From the NCBI GenBank assembly GCA_907163225.1, contig OU015322.1, positions 2,972,060 through 3,036,059 on the forward strand: a stretch of 64,000 bases of DNA, written 5' to 3'. A program made the position numbers and the translations under genes. Numbering within the stretch: position 1 is the stretch's first letter; each line of letters begins with the position of its first letter. A model generated the notes under the pieces. It was given only the letters and a program-made list of their open reading frames with translations, did no database searches and was not told where the DNA came from. The DNA is from an uncultured Rhodocyclaceae bacterium. Its GTDB lineage: Bacteria > Pseudomonadota > Gammaproteobacteria > Burkholderiales > Rhodocyclaceae. Shown one piece after another: positions 48,306 to 57,655 of this stretch.

Positions 48306-49079
48306 ATGCCAAAGTTTGCCGCCAATCTCAGTTTTCTATTCACCGATGCACCGTTTCAGGAACGCTTCCAGCGCGCTGCGGCGGCCGGGTTCGCGGGCGT
48401 CGAATACCTCTTCCCGTACGACTGGCCGTCGCATGAGGTGGCCGAGTGGCTGAAGGCGGCCGATGTCGAGCAGGTGCTGTTCAACCTGCCGCCCGGCGAC
48501 TGGGCGGCCGGCGAGCGTGGTCTTGCCTGCCTGCCGCACCGCCAGGGCGAGTTCGCCGAAGGCGTCGAGCGGGCGCTCGACTACGCGATGGTGCTCGACT
48601 GCGAGCGCGTGCATTGCATGGCCGGGCTGCGGCCCGCTGGCGTTGCCGAGACCGAACTTGAGGCGACCTACGTTGCCAACCTGCAATTCGCCGCCGACCG
48701 TTTCGCCACCATCGGCGCGACGGTGATGATCGAGCCGATCAACAGCCGCATCGACATGCCGGGCTATTGGCTGGACGACGTGAACAAGGGTTTTCGCCTG
48801 CTTGAGGCCGTCGACCGCAGCAACGTCAAACTCCAGCTCGACCTCTATCACGCGCAGATTATTCAGGGAGATCTGGCGCGGAGCATCGAGGACAACATTG
48901 ACCGTATCGGCCACATCCAGATCGCCGACAACCCCGGCCGCCACGAACCGGGCACTGGCGAGATCAACTACCCCTTCCTGTTCGGGTTGCTAGACCGCCT
49001 CGGCTACGGCGGCTGGGTCGGCTGCGAATACAAGCCGCTGACGACGACCGAAGCGGGCCTGAGCTGGATGCCCAAGTGA
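48306..49079 (+). CDS. hyi: Hydroxypyruvate isomerase
   Basis: Hyi interconverts hydroxypyruvate and tartronate semialdehyde. The 257-residue TIM-barrel protein belongs to the xylose isomerase/AP endonuclease 2 superfamily, with metal-site acidic residues in VMIEPINSRIDMPGYWL, LQLDLYHAQI and GHIQIADNPGRHEPGTGEINY, and a final CEYKP. It starts MPKFAANLSFLFTD at ATG 48306. It overlaps the glycerate kinase gene and leads the glycolate/glyoxylate block, in which gcl and glxR are not present. Confidence 0.93.
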   Translation: MPKFAANLSFLFTDAPFQERFQRAAAAGFAGVEYLFPYDWPSHEVAEWLKAADVEQVLFNLPPGDWAAGERGLACLPHRQGEFAEGVERALDYAMVLDCERVHCMAGLRPAGVAETELEATYVANLQFAADRFATIGATVMIEPINSRIDMPGYWLDDVNKGFRLLEAVDRSNVKLQLDLYHAQIIQGDLARSIEDNIDRIGHIQIADNPGRHEPGTGEINYPFLFGLLDRLGYGGWVGCEYKPLTTTEAGLSWMPK

Positions 49080-50371
49080 GCCCGCGCGCGCATCCGCGTG
49101 ACCTCCTGCGTCGCATGTTCGACGCCGCCATCGCCGCTGCCGATCCGGCGCTGTGCGTACCGCAGCATCTGCCGCCGAATGACGGTCGACGGCTCGTCGT
49201 CATCGGTGCCGGCAAAGCCTCGGCGGCCATGGCGCGGGCTGTCGAGCAGCACTGGTCCGGCCCGCTCGAAGGAACGGTCGTCACGCGCTACGGCCACGGC
49301 GTTCCGTGCGAACGGATCAAAATTATCGAGGCATCGCACCCGGTGCCGGACGCCGCCGGCGAGGTGGCGGCACTTTCCATTTTTGACCAAATTTCCCGGT
49401 TGACCGCGCCCCGCAGGAAGCACTCTTGGGGTGCAGCAGACCGCGTTCTGGCGCTGATCTCCGGTGGCGGCTCGGCCTTGCTCACCGCCCCGGCATCCGG
49501 CGTCACGCTGGCCGAAAAGCGGGCGCTCACCTCGGCCTTGCTGCGCTCGGGGGCGAGCATTGGCGAGATCAACTGCGTGCGCAAACACCTGTCGGCGCTC
49601 AAGGGCGGGCGCCTCGCTGCCGCAGCCTGGCCGGCTTCGGTGCTGACCCTGGCGATTTCAGACGTGCCCGGCGACGACCCGGCGGTCATCGCCTCCGGCC
49701 CCACCGTGGGCGATCCGACGACCTGTGCCGAGGCGTTGAAGGTGCTTGATTTCTACGCCATCGCCCTCCCGGCTGAACTGCGCCATCGCCTCGAATCCGG
49801 TGAGCTCGAAACGCCCAAGCCGGGCGACCCGCAACTCGTCAACAGCGAATTCCGCCTCATCGCCAGCCCGCGCCAGATGCTTGAGGCGGCTGCCGCCGAA
49901 GCGCTGCGGCTCGGCGTCACGCCACTCATCCTCGGCGACGCCATCGAAGGCGAGGCGCGCGAAGTCGGCAAGGCCATGGCCGGCATTGCCCGGTCCTGCG
50001 CGCGCCACGGGTTTCCGGCAAAAGGCCCGTGCGTCCTGCTGTCCGGGGGTGAAACGACGGTGACGATGAAAGGCAACGGCCGGGGCGGGCGCAATACCGA
50101 GTTCCTGCTCAGCCTGGCCCTGGCGCTCGACGGCGCGCCGGGTATCCACGCCCTGGCCGCCGATACGGACGGCATCGACGGCAGCGAAGACAACGCGGGC
50201 GCCTTCATCTCGCCCGACACGATGGTCCGGGCGCGGGTGGCCGGCCTCGACCTGCGTGCCCGGCTGGCGAACAACGACGCCTGGAGCTGTTTTTCGGCGC
50301 TCGATGACCTGCTGGTCACGGGCCCGACGCGGACCAACGTCAACGACTTTCGCGCCATCTTTATAGGGTAA
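49076..50371 (+). CDS. Glycerate 2-kinase (MOFRL/TtuD type)
   Basis: A 431-residue glycerate kinase of the type 2 (DUF4147/MOFRL) class, giving 2-phosphoglycerate. Visible motifs are the N-terminal GAGKASAAMARA, SGGGSALL, and the C-terminal MOFRL segment GGETTVTMKGNGRGGRNTEF, then DTDGIDGSEDNAGA. GTG 49076 overlaps the hyi stop TGA. It forms the last step of glyoxylate to glycerate to glycolysis. glcD follows after one base. Confidence 0.93.
   Translation: MSPRAHPRDLLRRMFDAAIAAADPALCVPQHLPPNDGRRLVVIGAGKASAAMARAVEQHWSGPLEGTVVTRYGHGVPCERIKIIEASHPVPDAAGEVAALSIFDQISRLTAPRRKHSWGAADRVLALISGGGSALLTAPASGVTLAEKRALTSALLRSGASIGEINCVRKHLSALKGGRLAAAAWPASVLTLAISDVPGDDPAVIASGPTVGDPTTCAEALKVLDFYAIALPAELRHRLESGELETPKPGDPQLVNSEFRLIASPRQMLEAAAAEALRLGVTPLILGDAIEGEAREVGKAMAGIARSCARHGFPAKGPCVLLSGGETTVTMKGNGRGGRNTEFLLSLALALDGAPGIHALAADTDGIDGSEDNAGAFISPDTMVRARVAGLDLRARLANNDAWSCFSALDDLLVTGPTRTNVNDFRAIFIG
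49377..49408 (-). repeat. Dispersed GCGGTCRAC element, copy 14 (inside glycerate kinase)
   Basis: Minus-strand CGCGGTCAACCGG, then GAAATTT, then GGTCAAAAATGG. It encodes SIFDQISRLTA in the glycerate kinase. Confidence 0.7.
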
Positions 50372-50372
50372 A

Positions 50373-51866
50373 ATGGCAAATATGGCGAAAAATAAAAACG
50401 ATGTCATTTCGACTGATCGGGAGGCGCTGGTGCGGGGTTTGCGTCGGGTACTGTCGACCCACTGCCTGCTGCTCGGCGAGGAAGATCTGCGCCCCTACGA
50501 GTGCGACGGCCTCACTGCCTACCGCGAACTGCCACTCGCCGTCTGCCTGCCGGAAACCGAGGCCCAGGTCATCGACATCCTGCGTACCTGCCATAGCCTT
50601 GGCGTGCCGGTCGTCGCCCGCGGTGCCGGCACGGGGCTGTCCGGCGGCGCCATGCCGCACGCCCACGGCATCGTGCTGTCGCTGGCCCGTTTCAACAAAA
50701 TCCTGCGCGTCGACCGCGCCGCCCGTCTCGCCGTCGTCCAGCCCGGTGTGCGCAACCTCGCCGTCTCGGAGGCCGCCGCGCCCTTCGGCCTCTATTACGC
50801 GCCCGATCCCTCGTCGCAGATCGCCTGCACGCTGGGCGGCAACGTCGCCGAAAACTCGGGCGGCGTGCATTGCCTCAAATACGGATTGACCGTCCACAAC
50901 GTCCTGCGCATCCGCGTCGTCAGCATCGAGGGCGAGGTTTTCGAAGTCGGTTCCGAAGCGCCGGATGCCGCCGGTTACGACCTGCTGGCCCTGATGATCG
51001 GCTCGGAGGGCATGCTCGGCGTCGTCACTGAAGTTACTGTCAAGCTGGTGCCCAAACCCGAGCTGGCGCAGGTCGTCATGGCCTCCTTCTCCGATGTCGC
51101 CAAAGCCGGCGATGCCGTCGCCGCGATCATCGCCGCCGGCATCATCCCGGCCGGGCTGGAAATGATGGACAAGGCCGCCACTGCAGCCGTCGAGCCATTT
51201 GTAAAGGCTGGCTACGACATGAACGCCGAAGCCATCCTGCTCTGTGAATCGGACGGCACGCCGGAAGAAGTCGCCGAGGAAATCGCCCGCGTCACCGACG
51301 TGCTCAACGCCGCCGGTGCCAGCGACATCCGCGTTTCGCAATCCGAAGCCGAGCGCCTGCGTTTCTGGGCCGGCCGCAAGGCGGCGTTCCCCGCCGTCGG
51401 CCGCATCACGCCCGACTACTACTGCATGGACGGCACGATCCCGCGCAAGCGGCTGGCCGAAATGCTGTCGGCCATCGCCGCCATGGAAATCAAGTACGGC
51501 CTGCGCTGCGCCAACGTCTTCCACGCCGGCGACGGCAACCTCCATCCGCTGATCATGTACGACGCCTCGAAACCGGGCGACTGGGAGCGGGCCGAAGCCT
51601 TCGGCGCCGAAATCCTCGAATTGTCGGTCGCGCTCGGTGGGTCGATCACCGGCGAACACGGCGTTGGCATCGAGAAAATCAACCAGATGTGCGTCCAGTA
51701 CGCGACGCCTGAAATCGAAGCCTTCCACCGCGTCAAGGCCGCCTTTGACGAAAGCGGCCTGCTTAACCCCGGCAAGGCCGTGCCCAGCCTGCACCGCTGC
51801 GCCGAATACGGCCGCATGCACGTCCATCATGGCGACGTGAAATTCCCTGAGCTGGAGCGCTTCTGA
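50373..51866 (+). CDS. glcD: Glycolate oxidase FAD-linked subunit GlcD
   Basis: GlcD is the FAD subunit of the membrane-associated glycolate dehydrogenase, oxidising glycolate to glyoxylate. The 497-residue protein has the vanillyl-alcohol-oxidase/FAD-binding-4 pattern (GAGTGLSGGAMPHAHGIVLS, DPSSQIACTLGGNVAENSGG, KYGLTVHNV) and the C-terminal oxidase domain with GDGNLHPL and GEHGVGIEK. It starts at ATG 50373 and overlaps glcE by one base, in a tight glcDEF operon. Confidence 0.95.
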   Translation: MANMAKNKNDVISTDREALVRGLRRVLSTHCLLLGEEDLRPYECDGLTAYRELPLAVCLPETEAQVIDILRTCHSLGVPVVARGAGTGLSGGAMPHAHGIVLSLARFNKILRVDRAARLAVVQPGVRNLAVSEAAAPFGLYYAPDPSSQIACTLGGNVAENSGGVHCLKYGLTVHNVLRIRVVSIEGEVFEVGSEAPDAAGYDLLALMIGSEGMLGVVTEVTVKLVPKPELAQVVMASFSDVAKAGDAVAAIIAAGIIPAGLEMMDKAATAAVEPFVKAGYDMNAEAILLCESDGTPEEVAEEIARVTDVLNAAGASDIRVSQSEAERLRFWAGRKAAFPAVGRITPDYYCMDGTIPRKRLAEMLSAIAAMEIKYGLRCANVFHAGDGNLHPLIMYDASKPGDWERAEAFGAEILELSVALGGSITGEHGVGIEKINQMCVQYATPEIEAFHRVKAAFDESGLLNPGKAVPSLHRCAEYGRMHVHHGDVKFPELERF

Positions 51867-52981
51867 TGCTGATGGCCCATTCGCTCGACGACATCGTCGC
51901 CGCCGTCCGCAACGCCGCAGCGGAGCACGCACCGCTGCGCATCCGCGGCGCGGGCAGCAAGGATTTCTACGGCGGCCTGCTGGCCGGCGAAGTGCTCAAT
52001 GTGTCGGCCCATCGCGGCATCATCGCCTACGAGCCGACCGAGCTTTACATCACGGCCAAAGGCGGCACACCGCTCGCCGAAATCGAGGCCGCGCTGGCCG
52101 AAAAGGGCCAGATGCTCGCCTTCGAGCCGCCGCATTTCTCTGGCGGGGATGCCGGCCCCGCTGGCGCAAGTGTTGGCTCTGCTGGCGCTACGGTCGGCGG
52201 CTGCGTTGCCGCCGGCCTCTCCGGCCCGCGTCGGCAACAGGCCGGCGCCGTGCGCGACTTCGTGCTCGGGGTCAAGCTGGTTGATGGCACCGGCCAGGTG
52301 CTCAATTTCGGCGGCCAGGTCATGAAAAACGTTGCCGGCTACGATGTGTCGCGCGTCATCGCCGGCAGTCTTGGCACCCTCGGCGTCATCGCCGAGGCCA
52401 CGCTCAAGGTGTTGCCCAAACCGGTTTCCGAAACGACGCTGGTTTTTGACTGCGACGCCGCCGAGGCGATTCGCCGGCTCAACGAATGGGGTGGCCTGCC
52501 GCTGCCGATTTCGGCGTCCTTCTGGCACGACGGCCAGCTCTGGCTGCGCCTCTCAGGTGCACGGGCGGCGGTCGAGGGCGCTACCGGCAAGCTCGGCGGC
52601 AATGTTGCGGTCAACCCGGAAAAACACTGGAATTCGATACGCGAGCAAACGCATCCGGCCTTTGCCGCCAGCCCGCTGTGGCGACTGGCGCTGCCGTCCA
52701 ACGTGCCGTCTCCGGAGCTCGAAGGCCTGCGCGCAATCGAGTGGGGCGGGGCTTTGCGCTGGTATGCCGGCGAAGTCGATGGCGATCACGCGGCCGTTCG
52801 CGCAGCTGCAGCGCCTCTCGGTGGCCATGCCACGCTCTACCGCGCGCCGGAATCGCTGCGCTGCCTGGAAGGGGCCTTTACGCCGTTGCCGCCAGCCTTG
52901 CTCGCCCTGCATCGCCGCCTGAAAAAAACCTTCGACCCGCAAGGTATCCTCAACCCCGGCCGGCTCTACGCGGAGTTTTAG
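51866..52981 (+). CDS. glcE: Glycolate oxidase subunit GlcE
   Basis: GlcE is the second FAD-binding-type subunit of glycolate dehydrogenase, homologous to GlcD but shorter. The 371-residue protein shows RIRGAGSKDF, PPHFSGGDAGPAGASVGSAGATVGGCVAAGLSGP and VMKNVAGYDVSR. The C-terminal end LKKTFDPQGILNPGRLY is typical. A copy of the dispersed element encodes VAVNPEKHWNS. It is followed by glcF after three bases. Confidence 0.93.
   Translation: MLMAHSLDDIVAAVRNAAAEHAPLRIRGAGSKDFYGGLLAGEVLNVSAHRGIIAYEPTELYITAKGGTPLAEIEAALAEKGQMLAFEPPHFSGGDAGPAGASVGSAGATVGGCVAAGLSGPRRQQAGAVRDFVLGVKLVDGTGQVLNFGGQVMKNVAGYDVSRVIAGSLGTLGVIAEATLKVLPKPVSETTLVFDCDAAEAIRRLNEWGGLPLPISASFWHDGQLWLRLSGARAAVEGATGKLGGNVAVNPEKHWNSIREQTHPAFAASPLWRLALPSNVPSPELEGLRAIEWGGALRWYAGEVDGDHAAVRAAAAPLGGHATLYRAPESLRCLEGAFTPLPPALLALHRRLKKTFDPQGILNPGRLYAEF
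52606..52635 (+). repeat. Dispersed GCGGTCRAC element, copy 15 (inside glcE)
   Basis: TGCGGTCAACCCGG, then AAAAAC, then ACTGGAATTC. The second tract departs from the consensus. Confidence 0.5.
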
Positions 52982-52984
52982 GCG

Positions 52985-54220
52985 ATGGATACCAAGATCG
53001 CTCCCGAATTGCGCACCACCCACGCCGGCCAGGTTGCCGAGGAAATCCTGCGCAAGTGCGTCCATTGCGGCTTCTGCACGGCAACCTGCCCGACCTACCA
53101 GCTTCTCGGCGACGAACTCGACGGCCCGCGCGGCCGCATCTATCTGATCAAGCAGGTGCTCGAAGGCAAGCCGGTCACCGAAAAGACGCGCACCCACCTC
53201 GACCGCTGCCTGACTTGCCGTTCCTGCGAAACGACCTGTCCGTCGGGCGTCAAATACAGTCATCTGCTCAATGTCGGACGCGAGCTTGTCGAAGCCAGGC
53301 TGCCGCGTTCGTTTGGCGATGCGCTGGCGCGCGGCTTGCTCAAAGCCGTCCTGCCGCGACCGACTGTATTTCGCGTGGCGGTCGCCGTCGGTCGCGCTGC
53401 CCGGCCCTTGTTGCCATCCAGCCTTGCCGACAGGCTGCCGCCAACTCAAATTGCCGGCGCATCGTGGCCGAAGGCGGCCGGCCATCAGCGCCGCATGCTG
53501 GCACTGGCCGGTTGCGTGCAACCTTCGCTGGCCCCGAATATCAACACCGCCGCGGCGCGGGTATTCGCCAGGCTGGGAATCGACCTGTTTGAAGAAGCCA
53601 AGGCCGGCTGCTGTGGCGCCGTGCGCTTCCATTTGAACGACCATGAAGCGGCAAAAAAAGACATGCGCCGCAACATCGACGCCTGGTGGCCGCAGGTCGA
53701 GGCCGGTGTCGAAGCCATTGTCGTCACGGCTTCCGGTTGTGGCGTGCAGGTCAGGGACTACGCCCACATTCTGGCCGATGATACGGTCTACGCCGAAAAA
53801 GCGGCAAAAATCAGTGCCCTGTGCCGCGACCCGTCCGAGATTTTGAGTGCCGAGAAGGCCGGGCTGCTGGCTTTGCTGGCGGCTCGCCCGGAGCGACGCG
53901 GCAAGCTCGCCTTCCATTCGCCGTGCACCCTGCAACATGGTCTGCAGATCCGCGGCAGCATAGAAGCTTTGCTGCAGGGTGCCGGCTACGAACTGACGCC
54001 GGTCGCCGACAGCCACCTGTGCTGCGGTTCGGCCGGCACCTATGCCATTTTGCAGCCCGAACTGGCCGGCAAGCTGCGTGAAAACAAGCTGGCCGCCCTG
54101 AACGCCGGCGGCCCTGCCCTGGCGGCAACTGCTAATATCGGCTGCCTGACCCATTTGCAGGCGGGAAGCGCTTTGCCGGTACGGCACTGGATTGAATTGA
54201 TTGACGAGGTTCTTGCATGA
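52985..54220 (+). CDS. glcF: Glycolate oxidase iron-sulfur subunit GlcF
   Basis: GlcF carries two 4Fe-4S clusters that pass electrons from GlcD/E to the quinone pool. The 411-residue protein shows CVHCGFCTATCPTYQ and CLTCRSCETTCPSG, then two CCG (DUF224) modules, one with AGCVQPSL and AGCCGAVRFH and one with SPCTLQHG and CCGSAGTYA. The stop overlaps the HDOD gene start. The glcDEF genes are complete, so glycolate oxidation is predicted to be functional. Confidence 0.95.
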   Translation: MDTKIAPELRTTHAGQVAEEILRKCVHCGFCTATCPTYQLLGDELDGPRGRIYLIKQVLEGKPVTEKTRTHLDRCLTCRSCETTCPSGVKYSHLLNVGRELVEARLPRSFGDALARGLLKAVLPRPTVFRVAVAVGRAARPLLPSSLADRLPPTQIAGASWPKAAGHQRRMLALAGCVQPSLAPNINTAAARVFARLGIDLFEEAKAGCCGAVRFHLNDHEAAKKDMRRNIDAWWPQVEAGVEAIVVTASGCGVQVRDYAHILADDTVYAEKAAKISALCRDPSEILSAEKAGLLALLAARPERRGKLAFHSPCTLQHGLQIRGSIEALLQGAGYELTPVADSHLCCGSAGTYAILQPELAGKLRENKLAALNAGGPALAATANIGCLTHLQAGSALPVRHWIELIDEVLA

Positions 54221-55104
54221 GTAGCGCCGCAACATCCGTATCCGAAATTTCTAGATCATTCGCGCCTGAAGATGCAGCCCGTATCAAGCGTTTGCTCGCC
54301 TACGGCATGAAAATTCCAAGCCAGCCCCGCGTCTTGAACGAATTGCGCAAACTTGTCAGTCGCAATGAACAGGATGTTCGAGTGCTCGCCCGGGTCATCA
54401 ACCAAGACCCCGGGTTGACCGCGCTGCTCTTCAAAGTGGTGGGTAGTTCCGCTTATCGCAAGCACCAGCCATTCGCCACGGTTGAGGAAATTCTGCATGC
54501 CGTCGGCGTAGAGCAAACCTTCAACCTGGTGCAGGCGGTTGCTCTTTCCAGCATTGGAAATATTGAAAAAAACCGCATGGCCTACGAAGTTTTCTGGGCC
54601 CGTTCCCACGCGATCGGGCAACTGGCCATGTTGATTGCCGATGAACGCATCGCGGTCTGCAACATCTTTCCCGACCAGGCTTACCTGGCCGGTATTTTCC
54701 ACGATTGCGGCGTGCCGCTCCTGATGCAACGCTTCCCGAACTATTGTGCCGAAATGAAGCTTGGCGCACTTGGTGTCTGGATCGATCTGGCCGAAGAAGA
54801 CAAGAAATTCAATGCCGATCACTGCGTCGTCGGCTACCTGGTTGCCCGCCATTGGTGTCTGCCCGAATTCATTTGCGATGCTATCCGCTATCACCACGCC
54901 ATCAATGAGCTGGGTGTGCACGAAGCGCGCAGCATGGTTGCCATCGTCCAGCTCGCCATCGATATTCATTCTCGCGATCAGCGGATCTCAAACCCGGAAT
55001 GGGATCGCCTCAAGGGCGATGTTCTACCTGAGCTTGGGCTGAGCGAAGATGCCTTGCCGGAGTTTGTGGATATCATCCTCGAACGTTTTGGCAGCGCTGC
55101 ATAG
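54217..55104 (+). CDS. HDOD domain signalling protein
   Basis: A 295-residue protein made essentially of one HDOD domain (about residues 30-230), with PSQPRVLNELRKLV, INQDPGLTALLFKVVGSS, GVEQTFNLVQAVAL and AGIFHDCGVPLLMQRFPNY. HDOD proteins resemble HD hydrolases but often lack part of the metal site and act in stress or motility signalling. It overlaps glcF by four bases, but functional coupling to glycolate use is not obvious. A PP2C phosphatase gene follows 92 bases later. Confidence 0.88.
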   Translation: MSSAATSVSEISRSFAPEDAARIKRLLAYGMKIPSQPRVLNELRKLVSRNEQDVRVLARVINQDPGLTALLFKVVGSSAYRKHQPFATVEEILHAVGVEQTFNLVQAVALSSIGNIEKNRMAYEVFWARSHAIGQLAMLIADERIAVCNIFPDQAYLAGIFHDCGVPLLMQRFPNYCAEMKLGALGVWIDLAEEDKKFNADHCVVGYLVARHWCLPEFICDAIRYHHAINELGVHEARSMVAIVQLAIDIHSRDQRISNPEWDRLKGDVLPELGLSEDALPEFVDIILERFGSAA

Positions 55105-55196
55105 TGCTGAAAGCGTCGCTTCCAATTCATGTTTGAAACAGTGTTGGCCGGCCAATCGGGCATTCGTGATAACCTTCCTTTCATCAAGGAGGGGTA

Positions 55197-55970
55197 ATGC
55201 CAATTGCGTTGGATGCCTGTGCTGCTCAGCATCAGGGAGATCGGAAAGAACAACAGGATCGCGTTGCCATCCTGGCCCACGCCCGTAAACGCGGCGTGGC
55301 GCTGGCCGTCGTCGCCGATGGTATGGGTGGGCACACCGGCGGTGCACTGGCCGCCGAACAGGTTGTGCACACGGCTAAAACCAACCTCGACCAGTTTTCA
55401 ACGATCGACGAAAACCCGCAGCTGATGCTGGAAGGCAGCATGCGTGAAGCGCACACGATGATCAAGGCGTCGCGTTTCATGAATGAAATGGATCCGCACA
55501 GCACCGCCGTCATGTTGTTGCTGCAGCCAGGGCGCATTACCTGGGGACATTGTGGTGACAGTCGCCTCTATCACTTTCGTGGCCAAAACCTGCTCAATCG
55601 CTCGATCGATCATTCCTACGTCGAATATCTGGTTTCTGCCGGAAAAATCACTGCGGAACAGGCGCTAACCCACCCCAATCGCAACGTGCTGCTTGCTTCG
55701 CTAGGCGGACAGGATGATCCGAAAATAACCGTCGATGAAACCACCGACCTCGCTGCCGGTGATGCCTTCGTGCTTTGTTCCGATGGTTTGTGGGCTTATT
55801 TTGATGAAGCGGAGCTGGGCATGCTGGTGGCTCAGAGCTCAGCCCGTCAGGCGTGTGAAATTCTGATCGACAAGGCGAGGGAGCGTGCCAAGGGCGGCGG
55901 CGACAACCTCTCGCTGGCGATCGTCAAGCTGGTCGACGCGCTGCCGAAAAAGGCGCCGCTTCAAGTTTGA
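55197..55970 (+). CDS. PP2C-family Ser/Thr protein phosphatase
   Basis: A 257-residue single-domain PP2C/PPM phosphatase, metal dependent. Motifs are GDRKEQQDRVAI, VVADGMGGHTGG, GHCGDSRLYHFR, LCSDGLWAYFD and GGGDNLSLAIV; the metal-binding Asp residues are present. ATG 55197 has AAGGAGGGGTA upstream. It has no transmembrane segment and no kinase neighbour, so its partner kinase is unknown; the fused kinase at 14603 is a separate system. It ends in a terminator. Confidence 0.92.
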   Translation: MPIALDACAAQHQGDRKEQQDRVAILAHARKRGVALAVVADGMGGHTGGALAAEQVVHTAKTNLDQFSTIDENPQLMLEGSMREAHTMIKASRFMNEMDPHSTAVMLLLQPGRITWGHCGDSRLYHFRGQNLLNRSIDHSYVEYLVSAGKITAEQALTHPNRNVLLASLGGQDDPKITVDETTDLAAGDAFVLCSDGLWAYFDEAELGMLVAQSSARQACEILIDKARERAKGGGDNLSLAIVKLVDALPKKAPLQV

Positions 55971-55984
55971 CGGTGTTTCGATTC

Positions 55985-56019
55985 AAAAAAACGGCGCCCA
56001 GGAGGCGCCGTGGTTTTTT
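55985..56019. terminator. Bidirectional terminator between the PP2C gene and rhlE
   Basis: ACGGCGCC (55991-55998) pairs with GGCGCCGT (56004-56011), with A residues at 55985-55990 and T residues at 56014-56019. Confidence 0.9.
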
Positions 56020-56031
56020 GAGCGTCCGGCC

Positions 56032-57564
56032 TTATTTGCGGCCTAGTCCACCCAGCAATGCAGCCACTACCCGTTTCGGTTTGTGCGGATCAGCTCTGGC
56101 CGGCACATTCGGCGAGTCCGGTACATCACCGCGCGGTGAGTTGTCCTCGTACGGCTTACTGAAGTCGAAACCGTCTGCCGCGATCATGGGGTTGCGGCGC
56201 GGCGGGCGGCGATCTGTGCGCTCGCCACCCCGTTCCGGGCGGCCTGAGCGTTCATGGCGCTCGGGGCGCTCCGCCCGTTCCGGCCGCTGGGCGACGGGCG
56301 CGACAACGGGTGCGCTGCGCTTTTTCTTGTTGCCCGGGGGGTACTCGTATTCCGGCTCCGGCTCGAAACCGGCCACTTCGATCTGTTCGATCGGCCGCTT
56401 GATCAGCTTTTCGATGTCGACCAGATAGCAGACTTCTCGGGCGCTCACCAGCGAGATGGCATTCCCCATCTTGCCGGCGCGGCCGGTTCGGCCGATGCGG
56501 TGCACGTAGTCTTCCGGTGTGTGCGGCAGTTCGTAGTTGATGACGTAGGGCAGGTCGTCAACGTCCAGGCCGCGGGCGGCAACGTCGGTGGCGATCAGGG
56601 CGTGCGTTTCGCCGCCCTTGAATGCTTCGAGCGCCTTGATGCGGTCGAGCTGGCTCTTGTCACCGTGAATGGCATCGGCCTTGATGCCGGCTCGCTGCAG
56701 TTCGCGGGTCAGGCGTGAGCAACCCTGCTTGGTGCGCATGAAGACGATGGCCTGGCGAATCTCGCCGGAGCGCAGCAGTTTGGTCAGCAGGCCGCGCTTG
56801 CCGAATTCGGAGACCGGGTGGACGCGGTGGGTGATGGTGTCGGAGACCTGGTTGCGGCGGGCAACTTCGATCAGAACCGGCGACTTCAGCATGGTATCGG
56901 CCAGCTTCTTGATTTCTTCCGAGAAGGTGGCGGAGAACAGCAGGCTTTGGCGCTGAACCGGCAACATGTTGAGGATGCGTGTCACGTCAGGGACGAAGCC
57001 CATGTCAAGCATGCGGTCGGCTTCGTCGAGCACAAGTGCCTGGACGGAGTTGAAGCTGACGCTCTTGTTTTCGACGTGATCGAGCAGTCGACCGGGGGTG
57101 GCGACGAGAATTTCGACGCCCTTCTTCAGTTCGGCAATCTGCGGCTTGATATCGACACCGCCAAAGGCGCACATCGAACGGATCGGCGTGTGCTTGCTGT
57201 AGGTTTTGACCGACTCGAACACCTGCATGGCCAGCTCGCGGGTCGGGGCGAGGATCAGGGCGCGAACCGGGTGCTTGGCCGGCGACGGGCTGCTGCTGGC
57301 AAAGGGCAGGATACGCTGCAGGATGGGCAGCGTGAAGGCGGCGGTTTTTCCGGTGCCGGTCTGGGCGCCGCCCATGATGTCCTTGCCGGAGATGACCAGC
57401 GGAATGGCCTGAGCCTGGATCGGTGTCGGCTTGGTATAGCCCTCGTCGAGGACGGCGCGCAGGAGTTCCGGCGCCAGGCCGAGGTCGGCAAAGGTGATTT
57501 CGGGGGCTGCTTCGGGAGCAGGAACGTCGGCGCTGTCGCCGGCTAAGGTATTGATTTCAGACAT
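56032..57564 (-). CDS. rhlE: DEAD-box ATP-dependent RNA helicase RhlE
   Basis: A 510-residue DEAD-box helicase. Motifs: Q motif (GYTKPTPIQAQAIP), I (AQTGTGKTAAF), II (VLDEADRMLDMGF), III (SATF), V (DVAARGLDVDD), VI (HRIGRTGRAG). A ~130-residue C-terminal tail is rich in Arg/Glu/Pro (repeats such as ERPERHERSGRPERGG) and KKKR, typical of RhlE, and probably binds RNA. RhlE acts in ribosome assembly and RNA turnover. It starts at ATG 57564. Confidence 0.94.
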   Translation of the reverse strand: MSEINTLAGDSADVPAPEAAPEITFADLGLAPELLRAVLDEGYTKPTPIQAQAIPLVISGKDIMGGAQTGTGKTAAFTLPILQRILPFASSSPSPAKHPVRALILAPTRELAMQVFESVKTYSKHTPIRSMCAFGGVDIKPQIAELKKGVEILVATPGRLLDHVENKSVSFNSVQALVLDEADRMLDMGFVPDVTRILNMLPVQRQSLLFSATFSEEIKKLADTMLKSPVLIEVARRNQVSDTITHRVHPVSEFGKRGLLTKLLRSGEIRQAIVFMRTKQGCSRLTRELQRAGIKADAIHGDKSQLDRIKALEAFKGGETHALIATDVAARGLDVDDLPYVINYELPHTPEDYVHRIGRTGRAGKMGNAISLVSAREVCYLVDIEKLIKRPIEQIEVAGFEPEPEYEYPPGNKKKRSAPVVAPVAQRPERAERPERHERSGRPERGGERTDRRPPRRNPMIAADGFDFSKPYEDNSPRGDVPDSPNVPARADPHKPKRVVAALLGGLGRK

Positions 57565-57655
57565 GGGGCAGGATTATACGCCACCCTGCTGTTCAACACC
57601 CGGATGCTTGTCACTTGGTCAACAACCGCGCCGTGCCTGCTTGCGGTTTGCCGAC

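Noticed and set aside
48809..48842. GTCGACCGC in hyi as another dispersed element copy
   Set aside because: The core is partial and the A/T tracts are missing; similar weak matches at 7957, 50706 and 54410 were also left out.
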